Positions 34,360 through 49,473 of a stretch of 64,000 nucleotides of DNA are shown here, piece by piece. The stretch comes from Ridgeia piscesae (Eukaryota; Annelida; Polychaeta; Sabellida; Siboglinidae): positions 256,718-320,717 of the forward strand of contig JAODUO010000473.1 of assembly GCA_025642075.2 (NCBI GenBank). Direction: 5' to 3'. Position 1 is the stretch's first letter, and every line of letters starts with the position of its first letter. The notes beneath the pieces are model-generated. The model saw nothing but the letters and a program-made list of their open reading frames with translations. It did no database searches and was not told the DNA's origin. Made by a program: the position numbers and the translations under genes.

Positions 34360-35839
34360 GAAGGTAAGTTCTTATAATTATAGCTCAGTGTCCAATGCTC
34401 AGGACTGCTCAAGGCACTTGCCAATCGGTGCGCTGTTATCTGTGTATTCAAGGTTTAACAAGATGCCGTCCAGAGCCAAGGCCCAAGTTCCAGACGGAAT
34501 GTAAACAAGGAAACCTATGGCTTATGGAGTGTTTACTAAATTATAAAAGTGTATATAAATAATTAGTATTATACTTAAAATTATAAATATACAAAATGCC
34601 ACTAAAATGCTACAAATTAAAATACGTTGTCTCTAAAAATACATAAGTAAAATAAAAAATGGTAAGTTGTCTCTAAAATATATAAGTAAAAATTTAAATG
34701 ATAAGTTGTCTCTAAAATACATAGGTATCAGAAAAAATACATAAAATGTCCTACAATAATAACAATTTGTTATAATAATTAATTAATTAAAATAAATATA
34801 TGAACAAATAATTTAATCAGTATTAATTAAAATAATTTCTAAAAATATATTAAGTGTTCAACCTAAGTATATCCCGCCCTTTTTATTTTTAAACATTTAC
34901 ATTGCTGGCATTTATACAATCATGACTTAATTGATTCCAATAATTTATTGTTCTCTATCCTACCTGCAGTACGGCTTGACTAACATTGCCTTGCCCCTTT
35001 GTCTACTATATCTACCAACAGTGGCACACCGCCGCTGGTTGCATTGCTAGGTACATCTTGCCGGGGAAGAAACGTCTGGTTTCGGCTTGTCATTTCCTAC
35101 GCGCCGCATCACCTTCCAAATAAGGAAATAATGTCCGGTTTTCCTGTTGAGTTCGACGAACTTTACATCGTCGCTGCGTACTTATATGCAAGCAAATCGA
35201 ACAAACACGGACCTGTGCTTCTGGTCGAAACTTATGTTTTGTTGTTCGGTGTCTCTTAATGCTCGTCACGTTTGTAATTAGGCTTGCAATCGGCGTTCGA
35301 AAGTGACCACCGCCGACTCTTGTCGAACTTGCCGCCGGTGGACACGACAACCTCTTCATCTCTAACCTGCTTTTTCTGCTGGAATCCTTTCGTGGAAGTA
35401 TGTGAAAAGTTGCTTACTAACAACAGTATATCTATTAGCCATACAGTGCATTAAATTGTTTAATTATGCTTGTTTTAATGCGTTTGGCCCGTTTTTGCTA
35501 GAGCTAGGCTGCGTCGCCTATCGACTGGCGGCTTCCGTTGTTGTAAACAAATCGCCAGTCAAACCAGACGAGGCCCTCAGCAAAATGGCGGCGTCCTGTG
35601 TTAAAAGTAGCTCAGTTTAAAAAAAATTATTAGAAATATACCGTGATGCTGTGCTTGTCAAATTATGGTGACAAGTGCTGTAAATTGTATGTTCATATGT
35701 TTGGGCTGTGGTTGTTCAGCCGCTTCACTCCCCTTTAACACCGTGATGATGGCCACCCCCGTGCACGCGACCCAAACGGGGTACATCGTTAAAATACATT
35801 CACAAAAACAGATGCCATATTGGTTGGTGTGCAACACCA
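34355..35839. other. No recognised gene
   Basis: 34355-34950 is very AT-rich with loosely repeated TAAGTTGTCTCTAAAAATAC phrases near 34625, 34665 and 34705. 35000-35620 is less AT-rich and open on both strands (86 and 89 codons), but neither frame resembles a known family and neither has intron signals. It may be a transposon remnant. Confidence 0.4.
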
Positions 35840-35884
35840 TCTAGTGAATGGATACTGTTACATGGAAAAGTTACTGCCTACAGT

Positions 35885-36066
35885 GTGGACACTTTCGGAG
35901 CCACTGGGGACTGGGGCCATGGTTTTGTAGTGCTTTGCAAGCTGGTGTTGTTGGCCTACTCTTCCACACTGGCCAGTGCGGGTTGGAAGGCAGGCGATAT
36001 ATGGGGAATGAAATTGCCCAGGTTTCGATACGGTGACTGTATCAGTACCGAACCACCGACCTGCCG

Positions 36067-36165
<99 letters not shown>

Positions 36166-36440
36166 TCATTATATAATATTTACTTATTTAGTTATTAGCT
36201 TAACAAATTTTTTATTTTTTATTTTAGGACATCTTAAATATATTATTTATTTATTTGATCAAAATAATAATTTTAATGGATAATTTATCATGACTGGAGG
36301 GACTGGGGTTTGAATCCAAGTGCCGGCAGGTCGGTGGTTCTGTACTGATACAGTCACCGTATCGAAACCTGGGCAAATTCATTCCCCCTATATCGCCTGC
36401 CTTCCAACCCGCACTGGCCAGCGTGGAAGAGTAGGCCAAC
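35885..36440. repeat. Foldback repeat with (CA)n/(TA)n centre
   Basis: Left arm about 35940-36070 (CACTGGCCAGTGCGGGTTGG through GGTTTCGATACGGTGACTGT) and right arm about 36320-36440 are inverted copies. Between them are (CA)n at 36068-36128, (TA)n at 36127-36163 and AT-rich sequence. A third copy of one arm is at 42245-42440. Confidence 0.8.
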
Positions 36441-36452
36441 TTTTAAAGACAT

Positions 36453-36484
<32 letters not shown>

Positions 36485-36751
36485 TGTGTATATGCTAAAC
36501 TTTATAGACTTACATCTTAATAATATATATATAACCATGCATTGGCATTGCCATCAGCGCACGTCGTCTAGACCAGAGCATCTGCACTGGCTATCCGTGT
36601 GTGGACCGCAGAATGACACATCAGATGGGTACAACGACAACGTCGAACCATAGCTCTAGTGCTGAAGGAGTACATGTAAAAACTACTTTAGTCCAGTGCA
36701 AATGATAATCCCAATATCACTCTGAACTTACCGTCACTTGCTCAAATTACA

Positions 36752-36960
36752 TTCAACGATCGAATATTTCAGCTAAGTTTGCCGGGTAATTTGCACGTGA
36801 CCCATATATGACCCATATGGTCACGTGGTTTATGTTTGCACGTGACCACAAATATACATTCGACGACCGAATATTTCAGCGAAGTTTGCCGGGTAATTTG
36901 CACGTGACCATATATGACCCATATGTGGTCATGTGCAAATTGTTCGCGTGCGCACAAATG
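36752..36960. repeat. 107-bp tandem duplication with CACGTGAC palindromes
   Basis: GAATATTTCAGC, then AAGTTTGCCGGGTAATTTGC, then ACGTGAC occurs twice, 107 bp apart. Each copy ends in facing CACGTGACC / GGTCACGTG phrases around ATATGACCCATAT, so each can fold back. Confidence 0.7.
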
Positions 36961-37679
36961 AAAAATGACCAGATTTTTCGCTACAGCGTAAACTTGTGTT
37001 CACGTGATACTGCAACTCGTGATCATGCATTTCCTTCTGGGCTTTTAGCCACACCTACAACGGTTTCGAAAACGTCTCATGGTCGATGTGTACACAGAGT
37101 TAAGCGCCCTTACTGCGTCTATTTTCAAACCCTAAATAGTACATGAAAACATATTTTGACAGTCTTTTCGCTATAATAGGTATAATTTATACCGTATAAC
37201 ATGATTTTGCAATAAACATAAAAAGCCACGAACGGACCATGTCGCTTTAAAGTAAGTGTGCATAATAATTTTAATGCAGTTATTTAATTTCCAATTTAAA
37301 AGTGGTCTTGCCATTTGTTTGATTTATAGAAATGTCATATAGACACACTGCACGCAAGTGACGCCATTATGGATAAACCCTACTTATAGTACTATGCACT
37401 TTGTAATAGATTTTTCATCAGAACATCGTGCAATGTAGCCTGTTATTTATATTAAGTATTGAAGGGTAGTGTTTAGTGTATATTGTGTATGTACAGGGAT
37501 GTGTGTGTTATCAAAATAACATCACACAATGTTGTCATACAATAATAATTATTGTGGAATTTCACAAACAAATGAACCAACTTTATGGTGTGGTATTGAT
37601 GAAAGACATGATGTTGCTAGTTACTAATAATTATAAGATAATGGTTGTTTACTATTAATTACATTATTAAATTTCAGAA
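36961..37679. other. No recognised gene
   Basis: Ordinary AT-rich sequence without a recognisable gene, RNA or repeat array. Confidence 0.4.
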
Positions 37680-38099
37680 CATATCGATTAGCAGCATATC
37701 GGAACTGCACATTGTGGCCAAGAGGGAAGCTGGGATGAGGAAATAGGCGTGTCATACCAGCCTGTGCTGGGGGAGGGATCCGTGCTGCCTACCCAGAATG
37801 GAAGTGTATGACAATTTCAGCTATGGCCACTGAACTATAAAAGTGAGTGTATTATGAAAATTAGAAAACGTTAAAAATACAGTCATGGACAATGAAGATA
37901 GGTTTAGCAAAAGGCAAACATTATTAATAAAAGCCTTCTTACTCCATTTGTGGCAACAGCAATTTTATTTGTAGTGTCTTGCAAGTCTCAATTCACAATT
38001 TCAAAGATTTGCAGAGGCTAACATGAAGTGTATCAACAGTTTTTTAACATGGAGAAACAAATACATAACAGACCGTGCCAATAAATTAATGAAATCCAC

Positions 38100-38960
38100 A
38101 CACCGCAGTTTTCAGCGTTTCTCTTAGGTTTAGTGCAAAAACCATCACCACCATGAACGGATATGCACCACACCAACTAATTACTTCAAGATACAATCTT
38201 CCCTGGTTCAGTAAAGATTTGAAGAGAATATACAAAAGAAACTGACAACTATAATTATAACGAAGCAAACGGAACTAGAAATCCAGATCGAGACTGGCAA
38301 GAGTTCTCTAACAGCAGGATAAAGATGCACAAACATCTTTGATCTGCTGGCCTGTCACACATAAGCCAATTTCTAACAACTGCATTAACACCAACATAAA
38401 CTGAAATCATTCAGAGCTATGGAGGATCATTTCTAAACCAAGAAACAGCTAGCAAATATAGGTGATAGTAAACATGGATAAATCCCAAAGAAACTATTTC
38501 ACTTAAAGAAATATTTTTCTCCAGAACTAACACCTAAATAGCAAGGACTATATGGTTTCTAAACACATATGCCTCCAATCTAACATCAGTAATACAGTAC
38601 ATGACATCTTCCAATCATCAGTTGACTCGGAACTAATGCCCAAACATGGAAAAAAGCATACATAATAGCAGTTTTGAAGAAAGGCAATGGCAGAAGTACC
38701 CCCAACTACAAACCAATGTCCTTGACACCTGTGATTTGTAACTCTGAAAACACGGCTACATCATGAACAAAGCCTTAGTTTAACTGACCACGGACATGGC
38801 TACAATGCAAACAAAATCATAAACAAATCCATTTACAAGAAGACATATGTAAAAGAAACAATTCACCAGATTGTAATGAAATAACTAATATAAAAACAAG
38901 TCACCCTGGCTACTACAGTGAACAATTCTCTCCTCTAAACTGATCTGCTCAAACTTGAGG
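38100..38960 (+). pseudogene. LINE fossil, endonuclease-RT linker and RT start
   Basis: At 38188-38244 the frame reads SRYNLPWFSKDLKRIYKRN, like the linker of LINE ORF2 proteins (LPWF-x-x-x-LKR-x-x-KRN). At 38637-38741 it reads AQTWKKAYIIAVLKKGNGR then NYKPMSLTPVICN, the first RT block (W-x-x-A-x-I-x-P-x-x-KKG, NYRPISLT). A LTDHGHGYNANK phrase follows. The order is correct, but stops and shifts are many. The family is not fixed. Confidence 0.75.
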
Positions 38961-39339
38961 AATAAATGAACGCACAAATTCAACCCCACTAAATGCTTTA
39001 AGTAGACATGAGGCTCAATGAAAATGAAACAACATCTAAAATTCTAAATACCTACAAAGAGCAAGCAACTTACAATACATGAAAAACATTGCCGAAAGGA
39101 TAAAACGCATAGAACGATACCCAAAGTAGTAGTCCGTCGGCAAATCTAAAGGAAGAAATGTTGTGTAATAATCTTGGCAACTGTATTAATTCCAACTAAA
39201 TTATATCACTGATCAGAAAAAAAATGTGTTGCCATTTTTTCACAGTGGTCCCAAGTATAGTTTTGGCACAATATAAACATTGGTGGACAAACACTCTATA
39301 ATAGTCCGACGGTAAATGTCAAAGTATTTAATCTTGTCA
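38961..39339. other. Decayed LINE-adjacent sequence, no feature
   Basis: AT-rich sequence between the LINE fossil and the 150-bp repeat tract. It may be further decayed LINE sequence; nothing can be supported. Confidence 0.35.
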
Positions 39340-40090
39340 TATTTTGAGTATAATCTTGGCAAATGGGATAGAACTTAAACACCACTGTTGCCACTTTTCA
39401 TTTGGTTCCATAGTGATACAGCAGCCATTAACAAAATGGCCGCCAATTTTATTTCGCCGTACGTTAATAACTGTTTCACCTATAGAAATAATAGTGGTAT
39501 GTGTATATATGTCTTATGGGGGAAGGTTTTCAAATATACCATTTTTGGAATTTTCCTACTTTGACGTCCGCCATTTCTAAAGATAGCGGACTTCAATACG
39601 AATGTCACAATATCTCAAAAACTACGTCACTTGGAGCAGTAGTGTTGATGATATTGGATAGCTTGGTGGATAGCGATATATATCAATTTACACTTGATCT
39701 TCACTAACATTCATATATCCGCCATTTTTTAAATGGCATTCAGCTACGTAATCTAGAGCCACAGAATCGATGCCAAGATGTAAGGTTTTTAGAAATGTTT
39801 ATTTTAGTTGTATTACTTTTGACCTTTTTACTTTCAAATATCCGCAATGTTATTTTTGAAGATGGCGCCCAAAAAATCTATAAAATTATTATATTCATAG
39901 CTTAAGAACTACGTGGCTGAGGGACCAAACATTAATGTCAAAATATATAATTTTTAGAAGCAAATATTTGGTGTACTACTTTGGACTTATCAGCCATTCT
40001 AAAAGATGGCCCCCATCAAGCAGTATTACTTCTGTATCTTAATACAGCCTATTATTCCGTTGTCTTATGATCTACGTATCGTCGAACTTT
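39340..40090. repeat. Degenerate ~150-bp tandem repeat with CCGCCATTTT hairpins
   Basis: A short hairpin phrase (CCGCCATTTTTTAAATGGC and variants) recurs at about 39416, 39568, 39716, 39837 and 39989, spaced 152, 148, 121 and 152 bp. Between hairpins come AAAAACTACGT-like and CAATAT-like phrases. The period matches the transposon ends at 1129-1640 and 4960-5467, but the sequence is only loosely similar. Confidence 0.65.
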
Positions 40091-41286
40091 ATAGCTGATA
40101 TGAAAATATAGATGTTTCGAGGCAACGATTTTAAAGATGTCTCTCAGATATTCTGTGAAACGGACAGAGCCGGTCAATTCAAATATTGGTTTATTGATTT
40201 AATAATTATGCCAAAACACATTGAAAACTCTCAATGTGTTCATGCGCCTCCACCCTCACCCCCAACCCCAACATTGACTGTAACTGAACAGCACTGTGAA
40301 GCGCATGTTGGTTGTTATGCACGAAAACTGAATCTTGCTGTCGTGGAGTATATATCTGCAAAATAGATCGAACAGAAAGATGGCCCCGAAATACTGAGTG
40401 CAACGTCACTGCTTTTTCCCAGGATCTTAGTGATAATAAGGTTTTCAAGAGAAGATTTGACTTGAAAGCAGTAATTGGCACCCACGAGTTTGCTTACAGA
40501 AACTGGATGTTGATGGAACCATATAAATCGAGCAATCTAACAACTGACAGAAGAACACCAACTCACATTACTAAGCCTCCATAAGGGGCTCCCATTTTGC
40601 TTCCAATGCAGACGTTTCACCAGCTAGCCAGTTGCCAAGATCCTGGAGTGTCATAAATCCATCCAGCATCTTCTTCACTACAAGCTTCAGTTCTTTGTGT
40701 TATCTATGTGATACTTTTAGCTGCAATCATTTCAGTGTTGCCAGTGGCCAGTCTACCTGACAGTGCTATGTACTTCTCACTGACACTCTACCTCACAAAA
40801 TGGTGGTGTTTTCTAATTTCCACTCGCTTTCAGCTGCGGTTAAAGTCTAAGTCCCCACATTCAACTCGCGTTCAACTCCATCTTCGCATGCAACTTGTGT
40901 TCAACTGTTGAACGCAGGTTGAACCGCAGCTGAAAGCATATTTCAACAGATGAAATTCAACTATTCCTATAGAATCAGTTGAACTTCAACGGAAACTCAG
41001 TTGAGTTTCAACTATGCAATTTTGTTTTGGCCGGATATCATAGGTAAATAGAACAAGGAGTAACATAGAATAAATACACATTATTCTAAATGCGTGAAAC
41101 ATGTTGAAAAGGTGGAGGACTTAAACGGTTATTTACCATTATGTTTGAATGTGCTACATAATAGTCAATCACAATGTTAATTGTTAGTGTGTTCAGTTTG
41201 TGTAGGTGGACTGTCATCGAGGTGTTGGTGTAGATGTCCTTCAGGAGTTCGATGTACAGATCTTCTATCCTCACTATCATCACGGT
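40091..41286. other. No recognised gene; one inverted repeat
   Basis: Small open frames at 40112-40584 match nothing I know. GCTTTCAGCTGCGGTT at 40826-40841 is repeated inverted at 40922-40937, with several TTCAACT/AGTTGAA copies between and after (to about 41010), forming a cruciform-like block. Confidence 0.5.
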
Positions 41287-42071
41287 TCATGTTGGTGACG
41301 ATATCCTCGATTTCAGTGGCTTGTCGATTGTCTTAGCTACCCTTGACGCGCTTTGTTGAATATTGTATGTGATGGTTTCGCTCATGGTGTCGATGTCATC
41401 TAGTTCTTGTAGTGTCTCGAATCGTTTTCTCAATTCGAGTTGGAATTCGATCTTCTTTGATCTTATTTGTATGACATCTACTCTTTGCGGTCTCTGGGTC
41501 ATCATTGTTTTCATTTCCACCTCTACGTCCAGTTTGATGTTGCTCATAGCAATTCTGTGGTAAATTTCAATGTTGACTTTGTTGATGACTGTTATTTCTG
41601 AGACGATCAGGCATGTTTTTAGGATGTATTCAATTTCGGTCTTCGTTACAGGTTTGGACTTTTCCACATCCATCTCCTCCCTGCTTTCTTCTGGAACATG
41701 ATATTCATCATTTTGTGCTTTCTTGATGTACATTGCAAATTCTACCAAGGTGTTGCCTAGCTCTTTCGTTTTTCAATTCCAACCCAAATTTGCCCGTATT
41801 TTTGTTTTCTTTTGAGTATGATGTTATTGGTGCATGCTTTTGCACTACCTTCAGTTTCTAACTTTATTATGGACAGGACAAGTTCTGATACTCTGGGGCT
41901 GATGTTGTTTACCCTGCCAATATGGTCTTTCCTTTTCCTGTTTATGTGAAAGCCTACTCCTGCTTGGCCGTTGTTTGCCTTGGAATGGTATAGTTGGTGG
42001 CCGCTTGGTAAGGTAGTGGCACATACCTCTTGTCTCCTCACTTCGGAGATCCCCATTACATCCCATACCAA
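41287..42071 (-). pseudogene. LINE endonuclease fragment with internal deletion
   Basis: On the - strand, 42071-41757 reads DVMGISEVRRQE, then LPSGHQLYHSKANNGQAGVG, then HINRKRKDHIGRVNNISPRV. This is the start of an exonuclease-endonuclease-phosphatase domain as in CR1/RTE-type LINEs. After a jump, 41748-41287 reads MTQRPQRVDVIQIRSKKIEF then LRKRFETLQELDDIDTMSET, the region between endonuclease and RT. The catalytic second half of the endonuclease is missing, so it is a dead 5' fragment. Confidence 0.78.
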
Positions 42072-42244
42072 CCAGGTATCCTTACGTTCGTCTTCGAGTT
42101 ATTGTACGTGTTCATCGTGTAGGTCATTATCTTTAACTTACGAACCCTCTCTCGGCGGCTCTTGTTGACCCAGAGTTTCTTAGCACCCCCTTCAAGTACT
42201 CCTAGTTGACAAGAGCCGGCTCCTTGGTCATTGACTAGCCGCCT

Positions 42245-42440
42245 CTTTGGTCATGGACACTTTCGGTGCCACTGGGGGCTGGGGCCATGGTTTTGTAGTG
42301 CTTTGCAAGCTGGTGTTGTTGGCCTACTCTTCCACACTGGCCAGTGCGGGTTGGAAGGCAGACGATATATAGGGAATGAAATTGCCCAGGTTTCGATACG
42401 GTGACTGTACTTGGATTCAAACCCCAGTCCCTCCAGTCGG
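42245..42440. repeat. Third copy of the 36-kb foldback arm
   Basis: Matches 35885-36035 over most of its length (GGGGCCATGGTTTTGTAGTG through TTTCGATACGGTGACTGTA) and then continues into the ATTCAAACCCCAGTCC phrase, inverted relative to 36300. It lies just outside copy C. Confidence 0.8.
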
Positions 42441-42538
42441 GATAAATTATCCATTAAAATTATTATTTTGATCAAATAAATAAATAAATAATATATTTAA
42501 GATGTCCTTGAATTATAAAAATTATTACGTTAAGCTAA

Positions 42539-42542
<4 letters not shown>

Positions 42543-42602
<60 letters not shown>
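42543..42602. repeat. (TA)n run at the edge of copy C
   Basis: A 60-bp TA run followed by AATGTCTTTAAAAGT, mirroring the edge of copy B at 34320. Confidence 0.93.
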
Positions 42603-45365
<2,763 letters not shown>

Positions 45366-45386
45366 ACCGCATAAATAAATAAATAA

Positions 45387-45388
<2 letters not shown>

Positions 45389-45450
<62 letters not shown>
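45389..45450. repeat. (TA)n run after copy C
   Basis: TA dinucleotides preceded by AAATAAATAAAT, marking the end of copy C similarity. Confidence 0.93.
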
Positions 45451-45455
<5 letters not shown>

Positions 45456-45718
45456 TTGTAAATGTTATAAGATATGTAAAAAAAATATTTTTAAGTTTTA
45501 CATCGTATTATGCAAATGAATTAAAATGTCCTTTGACTACTACTAGTACTAGGGATACCTATGACTATGTGATGTATCATTTTTCTTTTCGACAGACACA
45601 GTCCAGCTATTGTTTTCCATTTCACGAACATAAACACAACATAGGATGTCATTTATTTTTAAATTGCACAGTACTACAAGGATGTTTGTGTCAAAATCTT
45701 ACCTGTTTATGTTGCTAG

Positions 45719-46430
45719 ATGCCACCTAGCGGCAGACGTGGGCGAACAAGAAGAGGTGGCAGAGTGAGGAGCAGTCAGCTCAGCCGAGCTGACATAGAGA
45801 GAGTTAGCAGCTTGCGGGAAGCCCGCATTCGCTCAACACAGGTAATTTCACAAATAAAAATTTACCACGGATAAGTTACCAACATTTGTTTAATGTGCAC
45901 ATTACCAAATATTTATCTTTTTTACACAAACTTCTAGTACATCAGCAAACCATTATTACATTTTCAAGCAGACATGTGTGCAGATCTTGTTTAATAAAGA
46001 ACAAAACCAATGTGCAGTAATTGCAGGTACATGTGTGCAAGACCATCCTGTTATGTTTGTGTTACACTTACAACACTGGTCGGAAATAGCGTGTAAAGTT
46101 TACCCTAGACTAATCTACATGTTGTGATGGAAATAAGTGTGCATTACTAAATTTAAGATCCCTTTATGCTGATTCTGCATTTCATCATTAAACCAATGAA
46201 GTATCCTAATAGACATATTACTTTAAAATACTCTGACAATGTCAATCTGTAAATTACAGCAATCACAACAATATTAATGTTCCTTCATGCTCTGTGTTAT
46301 GCAGGAAACAGTTGACAACATGAGTGTGTCAAAACTGCGACAGTTGGTGCTGGCAGTTCTGCAACATCACCCAGGGATCATGTTTGATGCCCTGGAATCT
46401 AGTGAATCGCAAGCCTCTGCACATACCCCA
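45719..46430 (+). pseudogene. Two exons of a P2X7-tail-like gene, truncated
   Basis: Exon one (45719-45841) runs from an ATG, MPPSGRRGRTRRGGR through LREARIRSTQ, to a CAG|GTAATT donor. Exon two starts after TTATGCAG at 46304 in the same phase and reads ETVDNMSVSKLRQLVLAVLQ then HHPGIMFDALE. The LR-x-L-x-L-x-x-L-x-x-HP-x-x-x-FD-x-LE pattern resembles the segment before the cysteine-rich P2X7 cytoplasmic domain found alone in many invertebrate proteins. No cysteine-rich part follows; the frame runs into a (TA)n run and stops. It may be a fragment, or the rest may lie in exons I cannot see. Confidence 0.4.
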
Positions 46431-46518
46431 TATATATATATATATCCCAAAAAAATTCTTCTAAGTAACAGTTAAGTCGTGGACTTGAAATGTTCTACAG
46501 AGAGTGCCAGCATTAGTG

Positions 46519-46519
<1 letters not shown>

Positions 46520-46585
<66 letters not shown>
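46520..46585. repeat. (TA)n run
   Basis: TA dinucleotide run shortly after the P2X7-tail-like exons. Confidence 0.93.
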
Positions 46586-46588
<3 letters not shown>

Positions 46589-46819
46589 ATTTGGTGTATA
46601 AGGACTTGGGACATAAGGTCTATAACAACCAATGTACTTGAATCGTATTTGAATAAACAAATTGCAATGTATTTCTATTGGAAATGTATAATTGTATTTT
46701 AATTGAAATATGGAAAAGCAATGTGTCTGTGCTGGTAGCCAGCCGTTTGTACTTCAGGCATGGGCTTGTCCTAGTAAGCTATGTCCACTCGGGAACCTAG
46801 GCTAGGCCTAGGAAATGGA

Positions 46820-48830
46820 AAAGGTAATACCGTCGACTAATTTAATAGCACAACAATGTGAAAATGGTTGGCTAAAAGTCAGAAATTTGTTTAGCCAAAT
46901 GAGATTTTCTTTAGCCATTTTTTTAGATCACTTACATTACCCGGTATCAAAATGCAAAACAAGACATAATATAATATAAAATTCTATGCAGTATTCACAA
47001 GAAAAGATGCCCAATTTGAATTATCTAAACATTTATATATTTAGCAAAACTATATATAACGCAAATAAACATCCATTATAATAATTTAAAAAAATTATCC
47101 ATAAAAAGAAAGCTGAACAACTGTTGGAAATATTGCAAATACAAAGAAACAGCACCTAACACATAGTATTAATGTAATCCAAATTACCATTACAGGTGTG
47201 TATAGCGGTATCCAGCATTTCGGTAAAGGACACTTTGGTAACGGACGTTTTGGTAACAGACATTTCGGTAACAGGACATTTCGGTAACTGGACATTTTGG
47301 TAACCGGACATTTTGGCAAAAGGACATTTTGGTAATACGTTAATATGAGCTGGCGGGTCGTTACTTGCAGCAGCACGTATACTCATATCCGTTTGGCATA
47401 TGTCAACCTCTAGCTTCACAAGTTCAGGACAGTGGTTGTCGTCTGTTTTCAACACTGGATTTGTTGGTAGCAAGTCGGTGCACGCACTAACAGGACAGTG
47501 CTTGCTTGGACGACATGCACAACGCCAACTTATCAGGCCATTTTTCTCTATATGCTTGGTATACGCATAGCCATTCCACAAAAGCTTAGCTTTCCCCTGG
47601 TTGTCGTTGATAACTCCATGTTCACATGTATAGCTTCACCTTGTGTGTGTCTGGATTTAAATGTGTACTGCTAGCCACTGGTTGGCTGTATAGTGGTTGA
47701 ACACTCTAGCCACCACCACTGCTATTTGGAAGCCATGTTCCCTTCAGAGTCAACCACTACCTTACACCATGCCTGATTGCTGGTGAAAAGCCAAGTTCCC
47801 TTTCTGAAGTCTGGACCATCCTAATTTATAACCGGTTTAACTGACTGACATCTCAACAGGTTACCTACCTCCTGGTATGGCAGACTGGTCTCTGATTATT
47901 TTCAGTAGTTTTACCAAAATGTCTAGTTACCAAAATGTCTAGTTACCAAAACGTCCTGTTACAAAAATGTCTAGTTACCAAAACGTCCTGTTACCGAAAT
48001 GTCCGTTACCAAAATGTCCATTACCAAAGTGACCTTTACCAAAACGTCATGGATCCTATATAGCATAAGTTGAAAGATATACACTTTTATAACAAGGCAA
48101 AATAATTAAGAACCATCTATTCTACTCTTGTAGTGATTCAGTGTATTAATATATTTATTATCTATCTTAAAACACCACTTGACTGTCCAGTAATTGATTA
48201 ATTGAATAGAATAATTTGCCAAATTAGTTAACTGTGATCGACAGTAATTCTGGCCTGGGTGATGCAGGCTATATATCATAAAACATGTTTTTGACATACA
48301 TCTTTCTATTTGTAATGATTCTGGTGGTGATACTTCGCAAACATACATGAATTACAATCTATATTGGCATTTTATTGTATAGTTATCAGATGGCACATTG
48401 ATTAATGACCATGCTATGTGACTGCGCCGATACTGAGCGATACTTTGGAACCTGTCAGATATATCGTTGTACTTGTCTCAAACTTGTAAAAGTGTCATCA
48501 AGCAGGTCCCCATTGTCTTGTAAACACAATTCTTGATTGAATTAAGTCCCCCTATTGTTTGTGAGCATGGCTAAATGTGTGGGATTAGCGATCTATTGTA
48601 TACCCAACGGGTCACGTTACGCTGACTGGTTATTTGGGTCAGTTGGATATGCGCTAGTTTAGACAACTTCAACAGAGCCGGGGGTTGAATAATGCAGTCA
48701 TATACTGCTGATTACGTCAATAATAATGACATAAATAACGTTTCGCCAATTTGGCGAAGTTTTAATTTATTTTCGCCAAATAGCAAACCGTTTCGCCTAT
48801 GGCGCAATTGGCGATCGACAGCGCTAGGCT
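46820..48830 (-). mobile_element. Inverted copy of the FLYWCH element (copy D)
   Basis: Reverse-complement match to 22916-24740, including the TTTAGCCATTT end, GGTAAC sub-repeats (47215-47340 and 47905-48050), the FLYWCH block (47581-47390: MWNGYAYTKH, WRCACRPSKHC) and the ACAGCGCTAGG end at 48821-48831. The far end lacks the GCGCTAGCC terminus, so copy D stops inside or just at the element near 46820. Confidence 0.8.
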
Positions 48831-49473
48831 TCAGTCTTCATGCATTTGGTTTATACGTACACGAAGTTATCCCCCGAATCGAAGTCGCATTGCGTAGAGA
48901 CAATGTCGCTGTAGGACGCTGCAACATAAATACGTCATGCTTATCAGATGTGTGATGAGTAGCCGCTGTCTCATAAATAGTATACCGTACGCCATTGCGA
49001 AATATAGGCCTTATTTTCTTAAATGGAGGTGCCAGCTCCTTTACCAAGAATTGACCGAGTAGTAACTTGTAACTGGAAGTCTGCCGTCTAGAACGTGGGA
49101 AACTTAATCATCAAAGGGTATTGCGATTACTCTGCTCGTCTCGACATTATTGTCGATCAATCTTACTGTGAAACTGGATGTTTTGTTTACCATTTGAACG
49201 TTTTGCAGGCGGAATCTTTCCAACTGCAAACATTGTTCCGAGTTTAATAAAATAACTATAAACATAAATTAACAGACAGTAAACCTTCGACATGTATGTT
49301 AACAATAGTCATAAGAACGTAATAGTAAATGAAAAAAAACACTTGAGCTGGCACCCTCGCTTTAAACGCGTACGTAATACCGTTAGTGTAGAAATGTGGC
49401 GGCCTAGAAACCGTCTGTCACCTGCTGAGCATTAATTGCAACTAATCGTATTGCATTTCGCTTCCGACTGCAG

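Noticed and set aside
36300..36340. tRNA gene suggested by GGTTTGAATCC
   Set aside because: No A box, acceptor stem or cloverleaf can be paired around it.
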